Assembly (NCBI RefSeq): GCF_016863015.1
Contig: NZ_BOOB01000065.1
Location: 1 to 56,937 of the forward strand
Source of the DNA: Microbispora amethystogenes
GTDB taxonomy: Bacteria; Actinomycetota; Actinomycetes; Streptosporangiales; Streptosporangiaceae
Length of the DNA stretch: 56,937 nt
Direction of reading: 5' to 3'
Of this stretch, positions 25,046 to 33,316 are shown piece after piece; within the stretch, counting starts at the first letter, position 1, and every line of letters begins with the position of its first letter. Made by a program: the position numbers and the translations under genes. The notes under the pieces were generated by a model, which worked only from the letters and a program-made list of their open reading frames with translations, was not told the origin of the DNA and searched no databases.

Positions 25046-26691
25046 GCCTGCTCGACCCAGGCGTCGTAGAAGGTCGGGTACGCCTGCGGCTCCCAGCCGA
25101 TGCCGTGCGCCTTCTTGCCGGCCCCGAGCAGGTAGTTGAACACGTACACCGGGAAGACCACGGCCTCGTCGGTGACCCGCTGCTGCACCTTGGCGTACAG
25201 CTCGGCCCGCTTGGCCTGGTCGGTCGTGTCCAGCGCCTCGCTCAGCCAGCCGTCGACGTCCTTGTCGGACAGGCGGGCGGCGTTCTGGCCGAACTTGGCG
25301 GCCGTGGGGATGGCGGAGGTGTCGAACAGGTTGCGCAGGGTGTCGCCGTCGGCCCGCTGCCAGCTGAAGTCGACGAGGTCGTAGTCGCCCTTGGGATACT
25401 TCTCCAGCCATTCGTTGACGGTGCCGGAGACGAACTCGACCTCGAAGCCGATCTTCTTGGCCTCGGCCTGGATCTGCTCGGCCAGCGTGTCGCGCTGCTC
25501 ACGGGCGAACGACTTGAGGAACGCCCAGCGGATCGTCAGCCGTTTGCCGTCCTTGGTCCGGTAGCCCTCGGCGTCCTTCCCCGACCAGCCGGCCTCGTCC
25601 AGCAGCCGGGCGGCCGCCGCGGGGTCGTACTTCGTCTTTCCTTCGAGCGTCTTGTCGTACCCGTCGGTCGACGGGGAGACGGGCCCCGCTGCGGGCTGGA
25701 ACGCCCCGAAGTAGAGATTCCTGACGATCGTCGCGAAGTCGATGCCGTCGCGGAACGCCTGGCGGACCCGCTTGTCGGCGAACGGCCCGGAGGTCGTGTT
25801 CGGGTAGTAGTTGTAGTTGCCGCCCGGCGCCTGCCGCGTGGTGACGGTCAGCCGGGGGTCGCCCTGCACCTGCTTGACGTTCACCGGCGGCACGCTGGCG
25901 ATCCCGTCGACCTGCCCGCTGGTCAGCGCGCCGAGCCGGACCGAGTCCTCGGTGATGACCTTGATCTCCAGCTTGTCCAGGTACGTCTCACCGGTGTGCG
26001 CGGCGCCCTCCGGCGCCCAGTCGTAGCCGGGGTTGCGGTGGTAGGTGATGCCCTTCTGCACGACGTACTCGTCGATCACGAACGGCCCGGACCCGACGAC
26101 CTTCTTGCACAGCGCGTCCTGCGGCTGTTTGAGCGACTGCGGCGACTCGATGCCGAAGTACGCCGTGGCCAGGGCCGACAGGAACGGCGAGTACGGCCTG
26201 TTGAAGTGGACCTTCACCGTGTGCGGGTCGACGACCTCGCTGCCCTTGTACGGCTCGATGTATCCCGCGGCGAGCTGCGACTTGGTCGCCGGGTCGACGA
26301 TGTGGTCCAGGTTGGCCTTGACCGCCTCGGCGTCGAAGGCCGTGCCGTCGGAGAACTTCACGCCGTCACGCAGGGTGAACGTGTAGGTCTTCTGGTCCGG
26401 CGAGACCGTCCACTTGGTGGCCAGCCAGGGGTGGATCTTCCCCTCGGCGTCCAGGGACACGAGCGAGTCCAGCGCCGGCCGGGTGAACAGGCCGGCCACG
26501 TCGGCGGGGCTCTGGTGGGGGTCGAGGCAGGTGGAGGGCTCGGTGTTGACGGCGAAGGTCAGCGTGCCGCCCTTGACCGGCCCGGCGGGCGCCTTGCCCG
26601 CCGCGGTGTCCTTGCCCGCCGTGCCGCAGGCGGCGAGGGCGAGGACCCCCAGGAGCGAGAGACCGATGGATAAGCGCGTGTTCGTGGACAT
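25042..26691 (-). CDS. ABC transporter substrate-binding lipoprotein (SBP_bac_5, peptide type)
   Basis: 549 residues with a signal peptide and lipobox LAAC (Cys22). The mature part is a family-5 binding protein: LTFAVNTEPSTCLDPHQSPADVAGL, WTVSPDQKTYTFTLRDGVKFSDGTAF and VRQAFRDGIDFATIVRN. This family binds peptides, but also glutathione, opines and other zwitterions, so the ligand is open. It is the first gene of a seven-gene operon running to 18230. Its promoter (TTGACA, 17 bases, TACTTT) contains box B, so the whole importer-plus-enzymes unit should follow the box regulon. Confidence 0.93.
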   Translation of the reverse strand: MSTNTRLSIGLSLLGVLALAACGTAGKDTAAGKAPAGPVKGGTLTFAVNTEPSTCLDPHQSPADVAGLFTRPALDSLVSLDAEGKIHPWLATKWTVSPDQKTYTFTLRDGVKFSDGTAFDAEAVKANLDHIVDPATKSQLAAGYIEPYKGSEVVDPHTVKVHFNRPYSPFLSALATAYFGIESPQSLKQPQDALCKKVVGSGPFVIDEYVVQKGITYHRNPGYDWAPEGAAHTGETYLDKLEIKVITEDSVRLGALTSGQVDGIASVPPVNVKQVQGDPRLTVTTRQAPGGNYNYYPNTTSGPFADKRVRQAFRDGIDFATIVRNLYFGAFQPAAGPVSPSTDGYDKTLEGKTKYDPAAAARLLDEAGWSGKDAEGYRTKDGKRLTIRWAFLKSFAREQRDTLAEQIQAEAKKIGFEVEFVSGTVNEWLEKYPKGDYDLVDFSWQRADGDTLRNLFDTSAIPTAAKFGQNAARLSDKDVDGWLSEALDTTDQAKRAELYAKVQQRVTDEAVVFPVYVFNYLLGAGKKAHGIGWEPQAYPTFYDAWVEQA

Positions 26692-26717
26692 CGGGGGGAG
26701 AGCCTTTCTGAGAAATA

Positions 26718-26734
26718 CCTACAAACAAAGTAGG
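26718..26734 (-). promoter_or_regulatory. 17-bp palindromic box B
   Basis: Read on the minus strand it is CCTACTTTGTTTGTAGG, a perfect 5-base inverted repeat CCTAC...GTAGG around 7 bases. It overlaps the -10 hexamer of the importer operon promoter and lies 27 bases before the ATG at 26691. Confidence 0.75.
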
Positions 26735-26755
26735 AAAACTCGGATAAGCTGTCAA
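26727..26755 (-). promoter_or_regulatory. Promoter of the importer operon
   Basis: On the minus strand TTGACA (26755-26750) is followed after 17 bases by TACTTT (26732-26727). The geometry is identical to the promoter at 11623, and the -10 is again inside the 17-base box. Confidence 0.7.
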
Positions 26756-26776
26756 CGTCCGAGGCCGGAAACGCTC

Positions 26777-27889
26777 CTACGGCGTGCCGGGAAGCCGTAC
26801 GGTGACGAGGAGACCGCCGTCCGGGCCGGGGGCGAGATCGAGCGTCCCGTTGTGGGCGCGGACGACGCTGTGCACGATGGCCAGGCCGAGGCCGGCGCCG
26901 GCGTGCTCGTCGGTGCGGACGCGTTCGGTTCCGCGCTGGAAGGGCTCGGTGAGGGTCGGTATCAGCTCCGGTGGGAGCGGGCGGCCCGTGTTCTCGACCC
27001 GCAGCAGGCTGGTGCCGCCGTACGCCTCGGTGTGGACCGTCACGGTGCCGCCGGCGGGGAGGTTGTGGACGATGGCGTTCTGGACGAGGTTCGTCACCAT
27101 CCGCGCCAGGAGCTCGGCGGAGCCGTCGGTGCGGGCCGCCCCGCCGGTGACGTTCAGCGTGATCCGGCGTTGTTCGGCGAGGGGAAGCAGCGTCTCGGCG
27201 GCTTCTTCGGCGGCGAGAGAGAGGTCGACGCTCTCGCGGGTGAAGTCGCCGCGGTCGCCGCGGCTCAGCAGCAGGAGGGCCGCGGTGAGGTCGATCGCCC
27301 GCTGGTTGACGGCGTGCAGGCGGTCGAGGAGTTCGTCCCGGTCCCGCGTGGGGTCCCGGCGGGCGACGTCGAGGAGCGTCCGCGAGATCGCCAGCGGTGT
27401 GCGCAGTTCGTGGGAGGCGTTCGCGGCGAACCTCCGCTGCTCGGCGACGTGGGACTCGAGCCGGTCGAGCATCGAGTCGAACGCGTCGGAGAGCTCCCGG
27501 AACTCGTCCCGGCGGCCCTTCATGCGGATCCGGTGGGTCAGCGACCCGTTCGCGGTCGTCCGGGCCGCGTCCGTGATCCGGGTGAGTGGTGCGAGCATCC
27601 GGCCGGCCAGGATCCATCCGCCCAGCAGGCCGAACGCCAGCAGAAAGGCCAGTGCCTGGGCCGCGCGGGGGACGAAGGCGCGCTGCAGGTCGGTGCGGTT
27701 GGGGATGAACCGCAGGGGGGCCGCCCCGGGCGGGCCGGCCCCCGGCCCGGTGCCGAGCGCGCCGTCGGGCACGTAACGCAGCAGGAACACCCACACCACG
27801 GCCAGCAGGAGAGCGCCGGCGAGCATGAGGAACCCGGCGTAGCTGAGGGTGAGTTTCAGCCGGGTGCTGAGCCCTCGGCGCCTATCCAT
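26777..27889 (-). CDS. Two-component sensor histidine kinase (VanZ-linked locus)
   Basis: I start it at the ATG at 27889, which overlaps the response regulator stop by 8 bases. The 370-residue protein has two membrane helices (about 12-36 and 75-95) around a 40-residue extracytoplasmic loop, then HAMP (96-150), a dimerisation helix with His160 (NASHELRTPL) and HATPase with NLVQNAIVHN and GAGLGLAIV. It is a canonical EnvZ/VanS-type membrane sensor. It should phosphorylate the OmpR-type regulator encoded immediately upstream. The signal is unknown; a cell-wall or membrane cue is plausible given the VanZ partner. Confidence 0.93.
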   Translation of the reverse strand: MDRRRGLSTRLKLTLSYAGFLMLAGALLLAVVWVFLLRYVPDGALGTGPGAGPPGAAPLRFIPNRTDLQRAFVPRAAQALAFLLAFGLLGGWILAGRMLAPLTRITDAARTTANGSLTHRIRMKGRRDEFRELSDAFDSMLDRLESHVAEQRRFAANASHELRTPLAISRTLLDVARRDPTRDRDELLDRLHAVNQRAIDLTAALLLLSRGDRGDFTRESVDLSLAAEEAAETLLPLAEQRRITLNVTGGAARTDGSAELLARMVTNLVQNAIVHNLPAGGTVTVHTEAYGGTSLLRVENTGRPLPPELIPTLTEPFQRGTERVRTDEHAGAGLGLAIVHSVVRAHNGTLDLAPGPDGGLLVTVRLPGTP

Positions 27890-28592
27890 GCGTGCTGCCG
27901 GGCCCCGTCTCCCTGGCGATGCCGGTGCCGGTGCCGGTGTCGATCCGGTAGCCGACACCGGGCACCGTGGCGATGACCCATGGTTCGCCGAGCCGTTTGC
28001 GCAGCGCGGACACGGTGATGCGCACGGCGTTGGTGAGGGGGTTGGCGTTCTCGTCCCAGGCCCGTTCCAGCAGCTCCTCGGCGCTGACGATCCCGCCCTC
28101 GGCGGCGACGAGGACCTCCAGCACGGCGAACTGCTTGCGGGTGAGCGCGACGTAGCGTTCGCCGCGGAAGACCTCCCGGCGGAAGGGGTCGAGCCGCAGG
28201 CCCGCGATCTCGCGAACCGGGGGCCGGGCGTACGCCCGTCTGCGGTCGAGCGCCCTCAGCCGCAGGACGAGCTCCCGGAGCTCGAACGGTTTGGTGAGGT
28301 AGTCGTCGGCGCCGAGCCCGAACCCGGAGGCCTTGTCGTCGATCCGGTCGGCGGCGGTGAGCATGAGGATCGGGATGCCGCTGCCGGAGGCGACGATCCG
28401 CCGGGCGACCTCGTCGCCGGAGGGGCCGGGAATGTCGCGGTCGAGGACCGCGATGTCGTAGGAGTTGACGCTGAGCAGTTCCAGGGCGGAGTCGCCGTCG
28501 CCCGCGATGTCTGCGGCGATCGCCTCCAGCCGCAGACCGTCCCGGACGGCTTCGGCCAGGTAGGGCTCGTCCTCCACGATCAGCACGCGCAT
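27882..28592 (-). CDS. OmpR-family response regulator
   Basis: 236 residues from the ATG at 28592: receiver domain 1-115 (acidic DE at 8-9, Asp51 in AVLDRDIPG, Thr/Lys in LTAAD and LTKPF), then a winged-helix DNA-binding domain (about 130-225; RKQFAVLEVLVAAEGGIVSAEELLERAW, VGYRI). The C-terminus has a Gly-Thr-Gly-rich tail. It is 5 bases downstream of the VanZ-like gene and overlaps the kinase gene. Likely targets are the matching 48-base elements at 29346 and 30754. Confidence 0.93.
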   Translation of the reverse strand: MRVLIVEDEPYLAEAVRDGLRLEAIAADIAGDGDSALELLSVNSYDIAVLDRDIPGPSGDEVARRIVASGSGIPILMLTAADRIDDKASGFGLGADDYLTKPFELRELVLRLRALDRRRAYARPPVREIAGLRLDPFRREVFRGERYVALTRKQFAVLEVLVAAEGGIVSAEELLERAWDENANPLTNAVRITVSALRKRLGEPWVIATVPGVGYRIDTGTGTGIARETGPGSTHG

Positions 28593-28597
28593 GCCGC

Positions 28598-29326
28598 TCA
28601 GTCTGCCCGTGCTCGCACCCGTGCCGGCACCGGCACCGGCGCGGGGCCGGGCCGGGCCGGCGGCGCCTCCGCCGCGGCGCGCCACCAGCGGCGTGACGCC
28701 AGCCCGAAGAGCGCGGCCCCGGCGGCGTTGACCAGCACGTCGTCCACGGACGACACCCGGTCGAGCCGCAGGACGTACTGCAGGGTCTCGACCACGGCCG
28801 AGCAGGCCGCCCCGAGCGCCAGGATCCGCGGCAGGGACGCCAGCGCCGCGAAACGCAGCGGCGCGAAGAACCCCAGCGCCGCGAAGATCAGCAGGTTGCC
28901 GCCGATCCCGAGCGGCCCCATCGTGACCAGGTCCCGCAGCGGGACCAGGTTCACCCGGCCAGGGACGATGCCGGCCCCCGGGCCCGGCATCAGAGTGATC
29001 CAGACGAACGGCACCGTCCCGTAGACCATCCCCACCTCGGCCAGCGACCTCCGCCACGCCGAGGCGACGCCGGCGGCCCGCCGGAGGAGTGTCAGACCCC
29101 ACGCCACCAGGGCGGCCGCCGGCAGCCCGGCCGGCATCATCAGCAGCACGCCGTTCTCCGTGTCGAGGCAACCGTGCCACCGCCCGGCCAGGCATGCCGG
29201 AGCCGCCATCAAGAGCGGCCCCCGCACGGCGAACGCGGCGCCCGCCAGACCGAGGATCGCCAGGCTGACGAGCATGATCGGGCGCGTGCGGCGGGGTGGT
29301 GCTGACGGGGATGCGCGGTGATCCAT
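28598..29326 (-). CDS. VanZ-like membrane protein
   Basis: 242 residues with about five hydrophobic segments and the VanZ-family core: FVWITLMPGPGAG, NLVPLRDL, GGNLLIFAALGFFAPLRF and ETLQYVLRLDRVSSVDDVLVNAAGAALFG. VanZ-type proteins are linked to teicoplanin-type glycopeptide tolerance, but most actinobacterial homologues have no proven role. A short Pro/Val-rich cytoplasmic tail follows. It is the first gene of a three-gene unit (VanZ, regulator, kinase), with a -10-like TAATAG and a repeated 48-base element upstream. Confidence 0.85.
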   Translation of the reverse strand: MDHRASPSAPPRRTRPIMLVSLAILGLAGAAFAVRGPLLMAAPACLAGRWHGCLDTENGVLLMMPAGLPAAALVAWGLTLLRRAAGVASAWRRSLAEVGMVYGTVPFVWITLMPGPGAGIVPGRVNLVPLRDLVTMGPLGIGGNLLIFAALGFFAPLRFAALASLPRILALGAACSAVVETLQYVLRLDRVSSVDDVLVNAAGAALFGLASRRWWRAAAEAPPARPGPAPVPVPARVRARAD

Positions 29327-29345
29327 GCCCCTATTAGAGCCAGAG

Positions 29346-29393
29346 GGCCGTTGCGGTGGCGTATGCGATTCCGCATACACCGGCGATACACGG
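29346..29393 (-). promoter_or_regulatory. 48-bp element upstream of the VanZ operon (copy 1)
   Basis: This stretch matches 30754-30801 at 40 of 48 positions, in the same orientation relative to the downstream gene. On the minus strand it contains TGTATCGCCGG and TGTATGCGGAA, an 11-base direct repeat of the kind bound by OmpR-type dimers, plus an inverted GCATACGCC. It ends about 20 bases before the VanZ start. I infer autoregulation by the regulator at 27882. Confidence 0.6.
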
Positions 29394-29414
29394 AACGCCG
29401 GCGCCTCCGGCGCC

Positions 29415-30680
29415 TCAGCCGCCCGTGCCGCCGCCGGGCGAGGCCCCGGTGACGGCTTGCAGCTCCTGCCCGATGATGTCCACCAGCGGCGCGCTGTCGT
29501 GGTTGGCGAGGATGACGCCGACCCAGCCGGTGTCGGGGTAGATGCTCCAGTTGGCACCGACACCGGGGTTGCCGCCGGAGCGCTGGTAGGCCCACTGGCC
29601 TTCGACGATGTCGGTCGCGATCCCGTACGCGGCGAACGACGCCTGCCCGTGGGGGGCCTTGGCCGCGGTGAGCACGTCGGCCCAGGGCCGGTCCAGCACC
29701 GTGCCGTCGCCCAGCGCCCGCGCGAACCGGACCAGATCCGGCGCGGTGGCGAAGCCGCCGTCCCCGGGGGCGTCGATGAAGGCGCGGCCCGGGTTCTTGC
29801 CGAGTATGTACGGGTACGGGCTGCCCTTGTCCAGATTGCTGAGGGCGTCCACGACACCGCCGCCGGCCACCTCCATGTACGGGTGCGCGATGTTCCCGCC
29901 GGTGATCCACTGCGGCCTGGTGTGGAACGCCGAGCCGGTCATGCCGCAGCGCCGGAAGATGTTCTCCTGGACGTAGTCCCAGTACGTCGTGCCGGACACG
30001 GCCTCCACGATCAGCGCGGGAATGGTGGCCTCCGCCTCCTGATGGCCGGTGCTGGGAAGGCCGGGAACCCCTGTGAGCCTCGCCTGCCGGACCCGCCGCT
30101 CGTGATACTCGTGCACCTCGCTCCGGCTCTGGAACACGCGTTGCACGTCCTCTTCCGGCATGTCCAGCCCGGAGGTGCCGGACAGCAGGTGATGGATGGT
30201 CACCTGAGCGGCGATGTCCTCGGCGAAGCCCGTCAGGTGGGCGCCCACCGTGTCCGTCAGCTTCAGCCTGCCCTGCTGGGCCAGCTGCAGGATGGCCACC
30301 GCGTGGAACGGCTTGCCCGCCGAGCTGAGGGCGAACGCCGTGTCCTCGCGGTTGCGGATCCTCCTCTTCTCGTCGGCCATGCCGTAGGCGCGGGACAGCA
30401 CCGTCCGGCCCCGGTGCGACAGCAGCACCACGCCGGAGAACCTGCCCTCGGCGGCGAGCCGCGCCATGTACCGGTCGTAGGCCCCGCCGGGCAGCGTGTC
30501 CGGCGGGATCCGGTCGCCGCGGTCGCCCGGGTCGCTCCGGTCGCTCCCTGGACGATCCGGCCGGGGCCGGGGCGGTGTGGCCGGGCTCGGCACTCCGGCC
30601 GCCACCACTCCGGCGGCCGCCAGCCCGCTCCACTTGACCAGCTGCCGCCGGCCGACATCACGTACCGAATCCGAGTCCAT
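29415..30680 (-). CDS. Exported serine hydrolase, class C beta-lactamase / DD-peptidase fold
   Basis: 421 residues. A twin-arginine-like signal (GRRQLVKWSGLAAAGVVAAGV) is followed by a Pro/Asp/Arg-rich linker. The catalytic domain has the SxxK motif in FALSSAGKPFHAVAIL, and the Tyr of VSGTTYWDYVQENIF in the region where YxN is expected. It converges in promoter structure with the VanZ operon (shared 48-base element), so it is probably part of the same cell-envelope response. GGAGAAGG lies upstream of the ATG. Peptidoglycan DD-peptidase, esterase or amidase activity are all possible. Confidence 0.88.
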   Translation of the reverse strand: MDSDSVRDVGRRQLVKWSGLAAAGVVAAGVPSPATPPRPRPDRPGSDRSDPGDRGDRIPPDTLPGGAYDRYMARLAAEGRFSGVVLLSHRGRTVLSRAYGMADEKRRIRNREDTAFALSSAGKPFHAVAILQLAQQGRLKLTDTVGAHLTGFAEDIAAQVTIHHLLSGTSGLDMPEEDVQRVFQSRSEVHEYHERRVRQARLTGVPGLPSTGHQEAEATIPALIVEAVSGTTYWDYVQENIFRRCGMTGSAFHTRPQWITGGNIAHPYMEVAGGGVVDALSNLDKGSPYPYILGKNPGRAFIDAPGDGGFATAPDLVRFARALGDGTVLDRPWADVLTAAKAPHGQASFAAYGIATDIVEGQWAYQRSGGNPGVGANWSIYPDTGWVGVILANHDSAPLVDIIGQELQAVTGASPGGGTGG

Positions 30681-30753
30681 GCACACGTCCTTCTCCGGTC
30701 GGGAACCGGCGCTCACAGCGAGCGCCGCGGATCGTGTCCCACTGAAGAGGCCG

Positions 30754-30801
30754 GGCCGTTGCGGCGGCGTATGCGCTTCCCGATACGCCCGCGATACACC
30801 C
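30754..30801 (-). promoter_or_regulatory. 48-bp element upstream of the serine hydrolase (copy 2)
   Basis: Second copy of the 29346 element (40/48 identical), 74 bases before the serine hydrolase start. On the minus strand it keeps GTGTATCGC and GCATACGCC and the adjoining GCAACGGCC. A CACGAT -10-like hexamer lies 17 bases further downstream. Confidence 0.6.
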
Positions 30802-30858
30802 CTCGCCCGCCGCACCGCCGCGCGAGTCCGCGGCGCCGGACGTGCTATACCGTTAAGA

Positions 30859-30875
30859 CCTACATGTTTAGTAGG
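30859..30875 (+). promoter_or_regulatory. 17-bp palindromic box C
   Basis: CCTACATGTTTAGTAGG has perfect CCTAC...GTAGG arms. The central GTTT matches boxes A, B and D when those are read toward their genes, so it most likely serves the plus-strand unit beginning at 30918. I could not assign a convincing -35 here. Confidence 0.72.
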
Positions 30876-30917
30876 TTTTATTGCACACCCTCAGACGTAC
30901 GGACGACGGGAGGTCCG

Positions 30918-30989
30918 ATGGTGAAGGCATACCTGTCCCCCCATCAGCACGGTTCGGCAGGCGGCGTGACGCGGAGTGAGGCGCGGTGA
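30918..30989 (+). CDS. 23-residue ORF coupled to the acetyltransferase gene
   Basis: An ATG at 30918 follows a strong GGGAGG, and the 23-residue frame (MVKAYLSPHQHGSAGG, then a charged tail) ends with a TGA that overlaps the GTG start of the acetyltransferase (GTGA). The ribosome binding site and coupling suggest real translation, as a leader peptide or small protein. It has no Cys and no recognised motif. Confidence 0.5.
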   Translation: MVKAYLSPHQHGSAGGVTRSEAR

Positions 30990-31678
30990 GCGCCGGGCAT
31001 CCCCTCGACAACCCCGTCTGGGCGTCGCTGACCGGCCCCCACGCCCACCTCGCCGAACGGCACGGCAACGCCTTGCGCTACCCCGTCGACGTCTCCCCCT
31101 TCCACACCCTGCCCGACGATCCCGGCCCCGGCGACTGGCACGACCTCGCCGTGCTCGCCGGGCCCGGCGCGACGATCCCGGTCACCGGTGTCACCCCTCC
31201 CGACGGGTGGGAGGTGGTGGCGCACGGCGCGGGCGTGCAACTGGTCGGCGACGACGTGGTCCCCGCCTGGGACGACGAAGCCGTCCGCCTGGGGGCCGCC
31301 GACGTCCCGGACGTGCTGGACCTCGTGGAGCGCACCCAGCCCGGCCCGTTCCGGCCGCACACCATCGAACTCGGCGTCTACCTGGGCATCCGCCGACGCG
31401 GCGCACTGGTCGCGATGGCCGGGGAACGGCTGCACCCGCCCGGCTGGACGGAGATCAGCGCGGTCTGCACCGACCCGGCCTTCCGGCGGCAGGGCCTGGC
31501 GGCCCGGCTGGTGCTGGCCGTCGCCGCAGGCGTCCGCGCCCGCGGCGAGATCCCGTTCCTGCACGCCGCCGAGAGCAACGTCGACGCCATCCGCCTGTAC
31601 GAGACGCTCGGCTTCCGCCTTCGCCGCCGGACGACCTTCACCGCCGTCCGCGTCCCCGCCGACGTACCGGTCGCCTGA
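30986..31678 (+). CDS. GNAT family N-acetyltransferase under box C
   Basis: 230 residues from a GTG coupled to the preceding small ORF. The C-terminal half (about 105-220) is a FR47-like GNAT domain with TEISAVCTDPAFRRQGLAARLVLAVAAG (acetyl-CoA site RRQGLA) and FLHAAESNVDAIRLYETLGFRLRRR. The N-terminal half has a degenerate second lobe. In Bacillus a GNAT (SnaB) N-acetylates S-substituted cysteines before SnaA-type monooxygenase action. A comparable role here is inferred from the shared box with the NtaA/SnaA-like enzyme and is not proven by the sequence. Confidence 0.87.
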   Translation: MSAGHPLDNPVWASLTGPHAHLAERHGNALRYPVDVSPFHTLPDDPGPGDWHDLAVLAGPGATIPVTGVTPPDGWEVVAHGAGVQLVGDDVVPAWDDEAVRLGAADVPDVLDLVERTQPGPFRPHTIELGVYLGIRRRGALVAMAGERLHPPGWTEISAVCTDPAFRRQGLAARLVLAVAAGVRARGEIPFLHAAESNVDAIRLYETLGFRLRRRTTFTAVRVPADVPVA

Positions 31679-31773
31679 GAACCGCACGCCGGGCGCCTCG
31701 CCGGGGCACGGGCGGACACCGGTCCGGGTGCGCGGCCGTGTGACGATGTCCGGAGGGACCACCTGGAGGACAC

Positions 31774-32115
31774 GTGGATGCGATCGTCAACTGGCTTTCG
31801 GGCCTGTCGGGCATCGTGGTCTACGTGGTCGTGGCCGCTCTGGTCTTCGCCGAGGACGCGCTGTTCGTGGGGTTCGTGATCCCGGGTGAGACGGCCGTCG
31901 TGCTGGGCGGCGTGCTGGCCGGCCAGGACAGGCTCTCGGTCTACTGGCTCGCGCTCGTGGCGGTGCTGGCCGCCGTCGCGGGCGACAGCGTGGGGTACGC
32001 CATCGGCCGGCGCGTCGGCTCCGGACTCCTGGACACGCGCCTGCTGCGCCGCCGCCGGGAGCGGGTGGAGCGGGCCCGGGAGATGGTACGCCGGTGGGGG
32101 CCCGTCCCGCGGTGA
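31774..32115 (+). pseudogene. Truncated DedA-family membrane protein gene
   Basis: A GTG start with GGAGG opens a 113-residue frame that matches the N-terminal half of DedA proteins: a first membrane helix, then FVGFVIPGETAVVLGGVLAG and VAGDSVGYAIGRRVG. It stops after VRRWGPVPR, where the family normally continues for about 90 residues with the rest of the membrane domain. The sequence after about 32103 is the reverse-strand tail of a sensor kinase. The gene has thus lost its 3-prime half, most likely by deletion, and is unlikely to make a working DedA transporter. Confidence 0.8.
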
Positions 32116-33211
32116 GGCTGCCGCCCAGCAGGGCGACGCGTTCCCTGATGCCGGCGAGCCCGTAGCCCGCGCCACGCAGGGGCGGGGTCCTGGCCGCCTT
32201 CTGCCCGCCGGGCACCGCACCACCCGCCGCACCGCCCGCTGTGCGGCTCGGGGTGTTGACGACGGCGATGTCCACGTGGTCGCGCTCGATCGCGCCGGTG
32301 ATCCGGACGTCGGAGTCGGGGGCGTGCCTGCGCACGTTGTTCAGCCCTTCCTGGACGAGCCGGTAGCACACGTGGGTCACCTCCGGCGGCAACGCCCCCG
32401 GGGGGACGTCGAGCCGGACGTCGACCCGCAGCCCGGCGGCCCTCGCCTCCTCGGCCAGGCGGTCGACCGCCTCGGCCGCCTCCACCACCGGCACGTCCTC
32501 CCGGCGGAGCATGGTGAGCAGCTGGCGCAGCTCGCCGAGCGCCTCGACGCCCTTGTCCTCGATCCCCTCGGCGAGCTCGGGGATGTCGGCGGGGTCCACC
32601 GGATCACGGATGAGGCCGGCGTTGAGAACCATGCCGGTGACCGCGTGCGTCACCGTGTCGTGCAGCTCCCGGGCGATCCTGCGCCGCTCCTCCAGGACGG
32701 CCGACTCCTCGCGCTCGCGCGCCCCGGCTCTCAGCTCATTGAACCGCCGCCGGTGGTCGTACACCCAGGTGCCGACCAGCGCGGGCAGGTAGACGAGCGT
32801 CAGCGCGCGCACCACGCTCAGGTAGAAGATCCGGTCTGTGTAGGGGTTCTCGTAGTCGACCACGAGATACACCGCCATGAGCCCCAGCGCCACGTACGTC
32901 CACGAGCGCGTGCGGTGCTCCGCCGTCATCGAGAAGACGGCGAGGACCATCGGCACCGTCTGGCCCACGAGGCAGGCGCAGACCACACCGGCGACGATCG
33001 CCGGCCAGGGTGTGTAACGGCGCACCAACATGGTCGCGGCGGTGAGCGATCCCACGGCCAGCTCCACCGGTTGCGACGTGCCGTCCCACAGCGAGAAGGA
33101 GTGACCTATCACCGTCGTCGGGATCGTGAACGCGATGACGGCGGCGGCGAGCAACAGGTCGACCAGCACCGCGCCATGTGACGTGCGAATCTCCTCCAGC
33201 ATTCGCCACAT
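32090..33211 (-). pseudogene. NarL-type sensor histidine kinase truncated at the C-terminus
   Basis: Residues 1-150 form about five membrane helices; a HisKA_3 helix holds His184 (EERRRIARELHDTVTHAV); and the HATPase runs from about 270 (CYRLVQEGLNNVRRHA) to GYGLAGIRERVALLGGSLTAGRAPTG (about 374). The family then ends within roughly 10 residues. Here the frame instead runs on 100 codons to 31787 through antisense DedA sequence, giving a low-complexity Arg/Pro tail. Catalytic parts are nearly complete, so activity cannot be excluded. The LuxR-type partner regulator that normally follows is missing, presumably lost in the same deletion. Confidence 0.75.
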
Positions 33212-33316
33212 ATGCGCACTTTTGCCCGTTTATACGGACGCTCATGCCCCTCGTATGTAGATCTTCGCGCGGACCGCGTGCCCGCCGTCGCCGCCGCCGG
33301 CCTCCCGCGTCGCCGA

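Noticed and set aside
31787..32089. Genuine C-terminal domain of the NarL-type kinase
   Set aside because: The 100 codons are antisense to DedA coding sequence and Arg/Pro-rich without family similarity; the family ends near residue 380.
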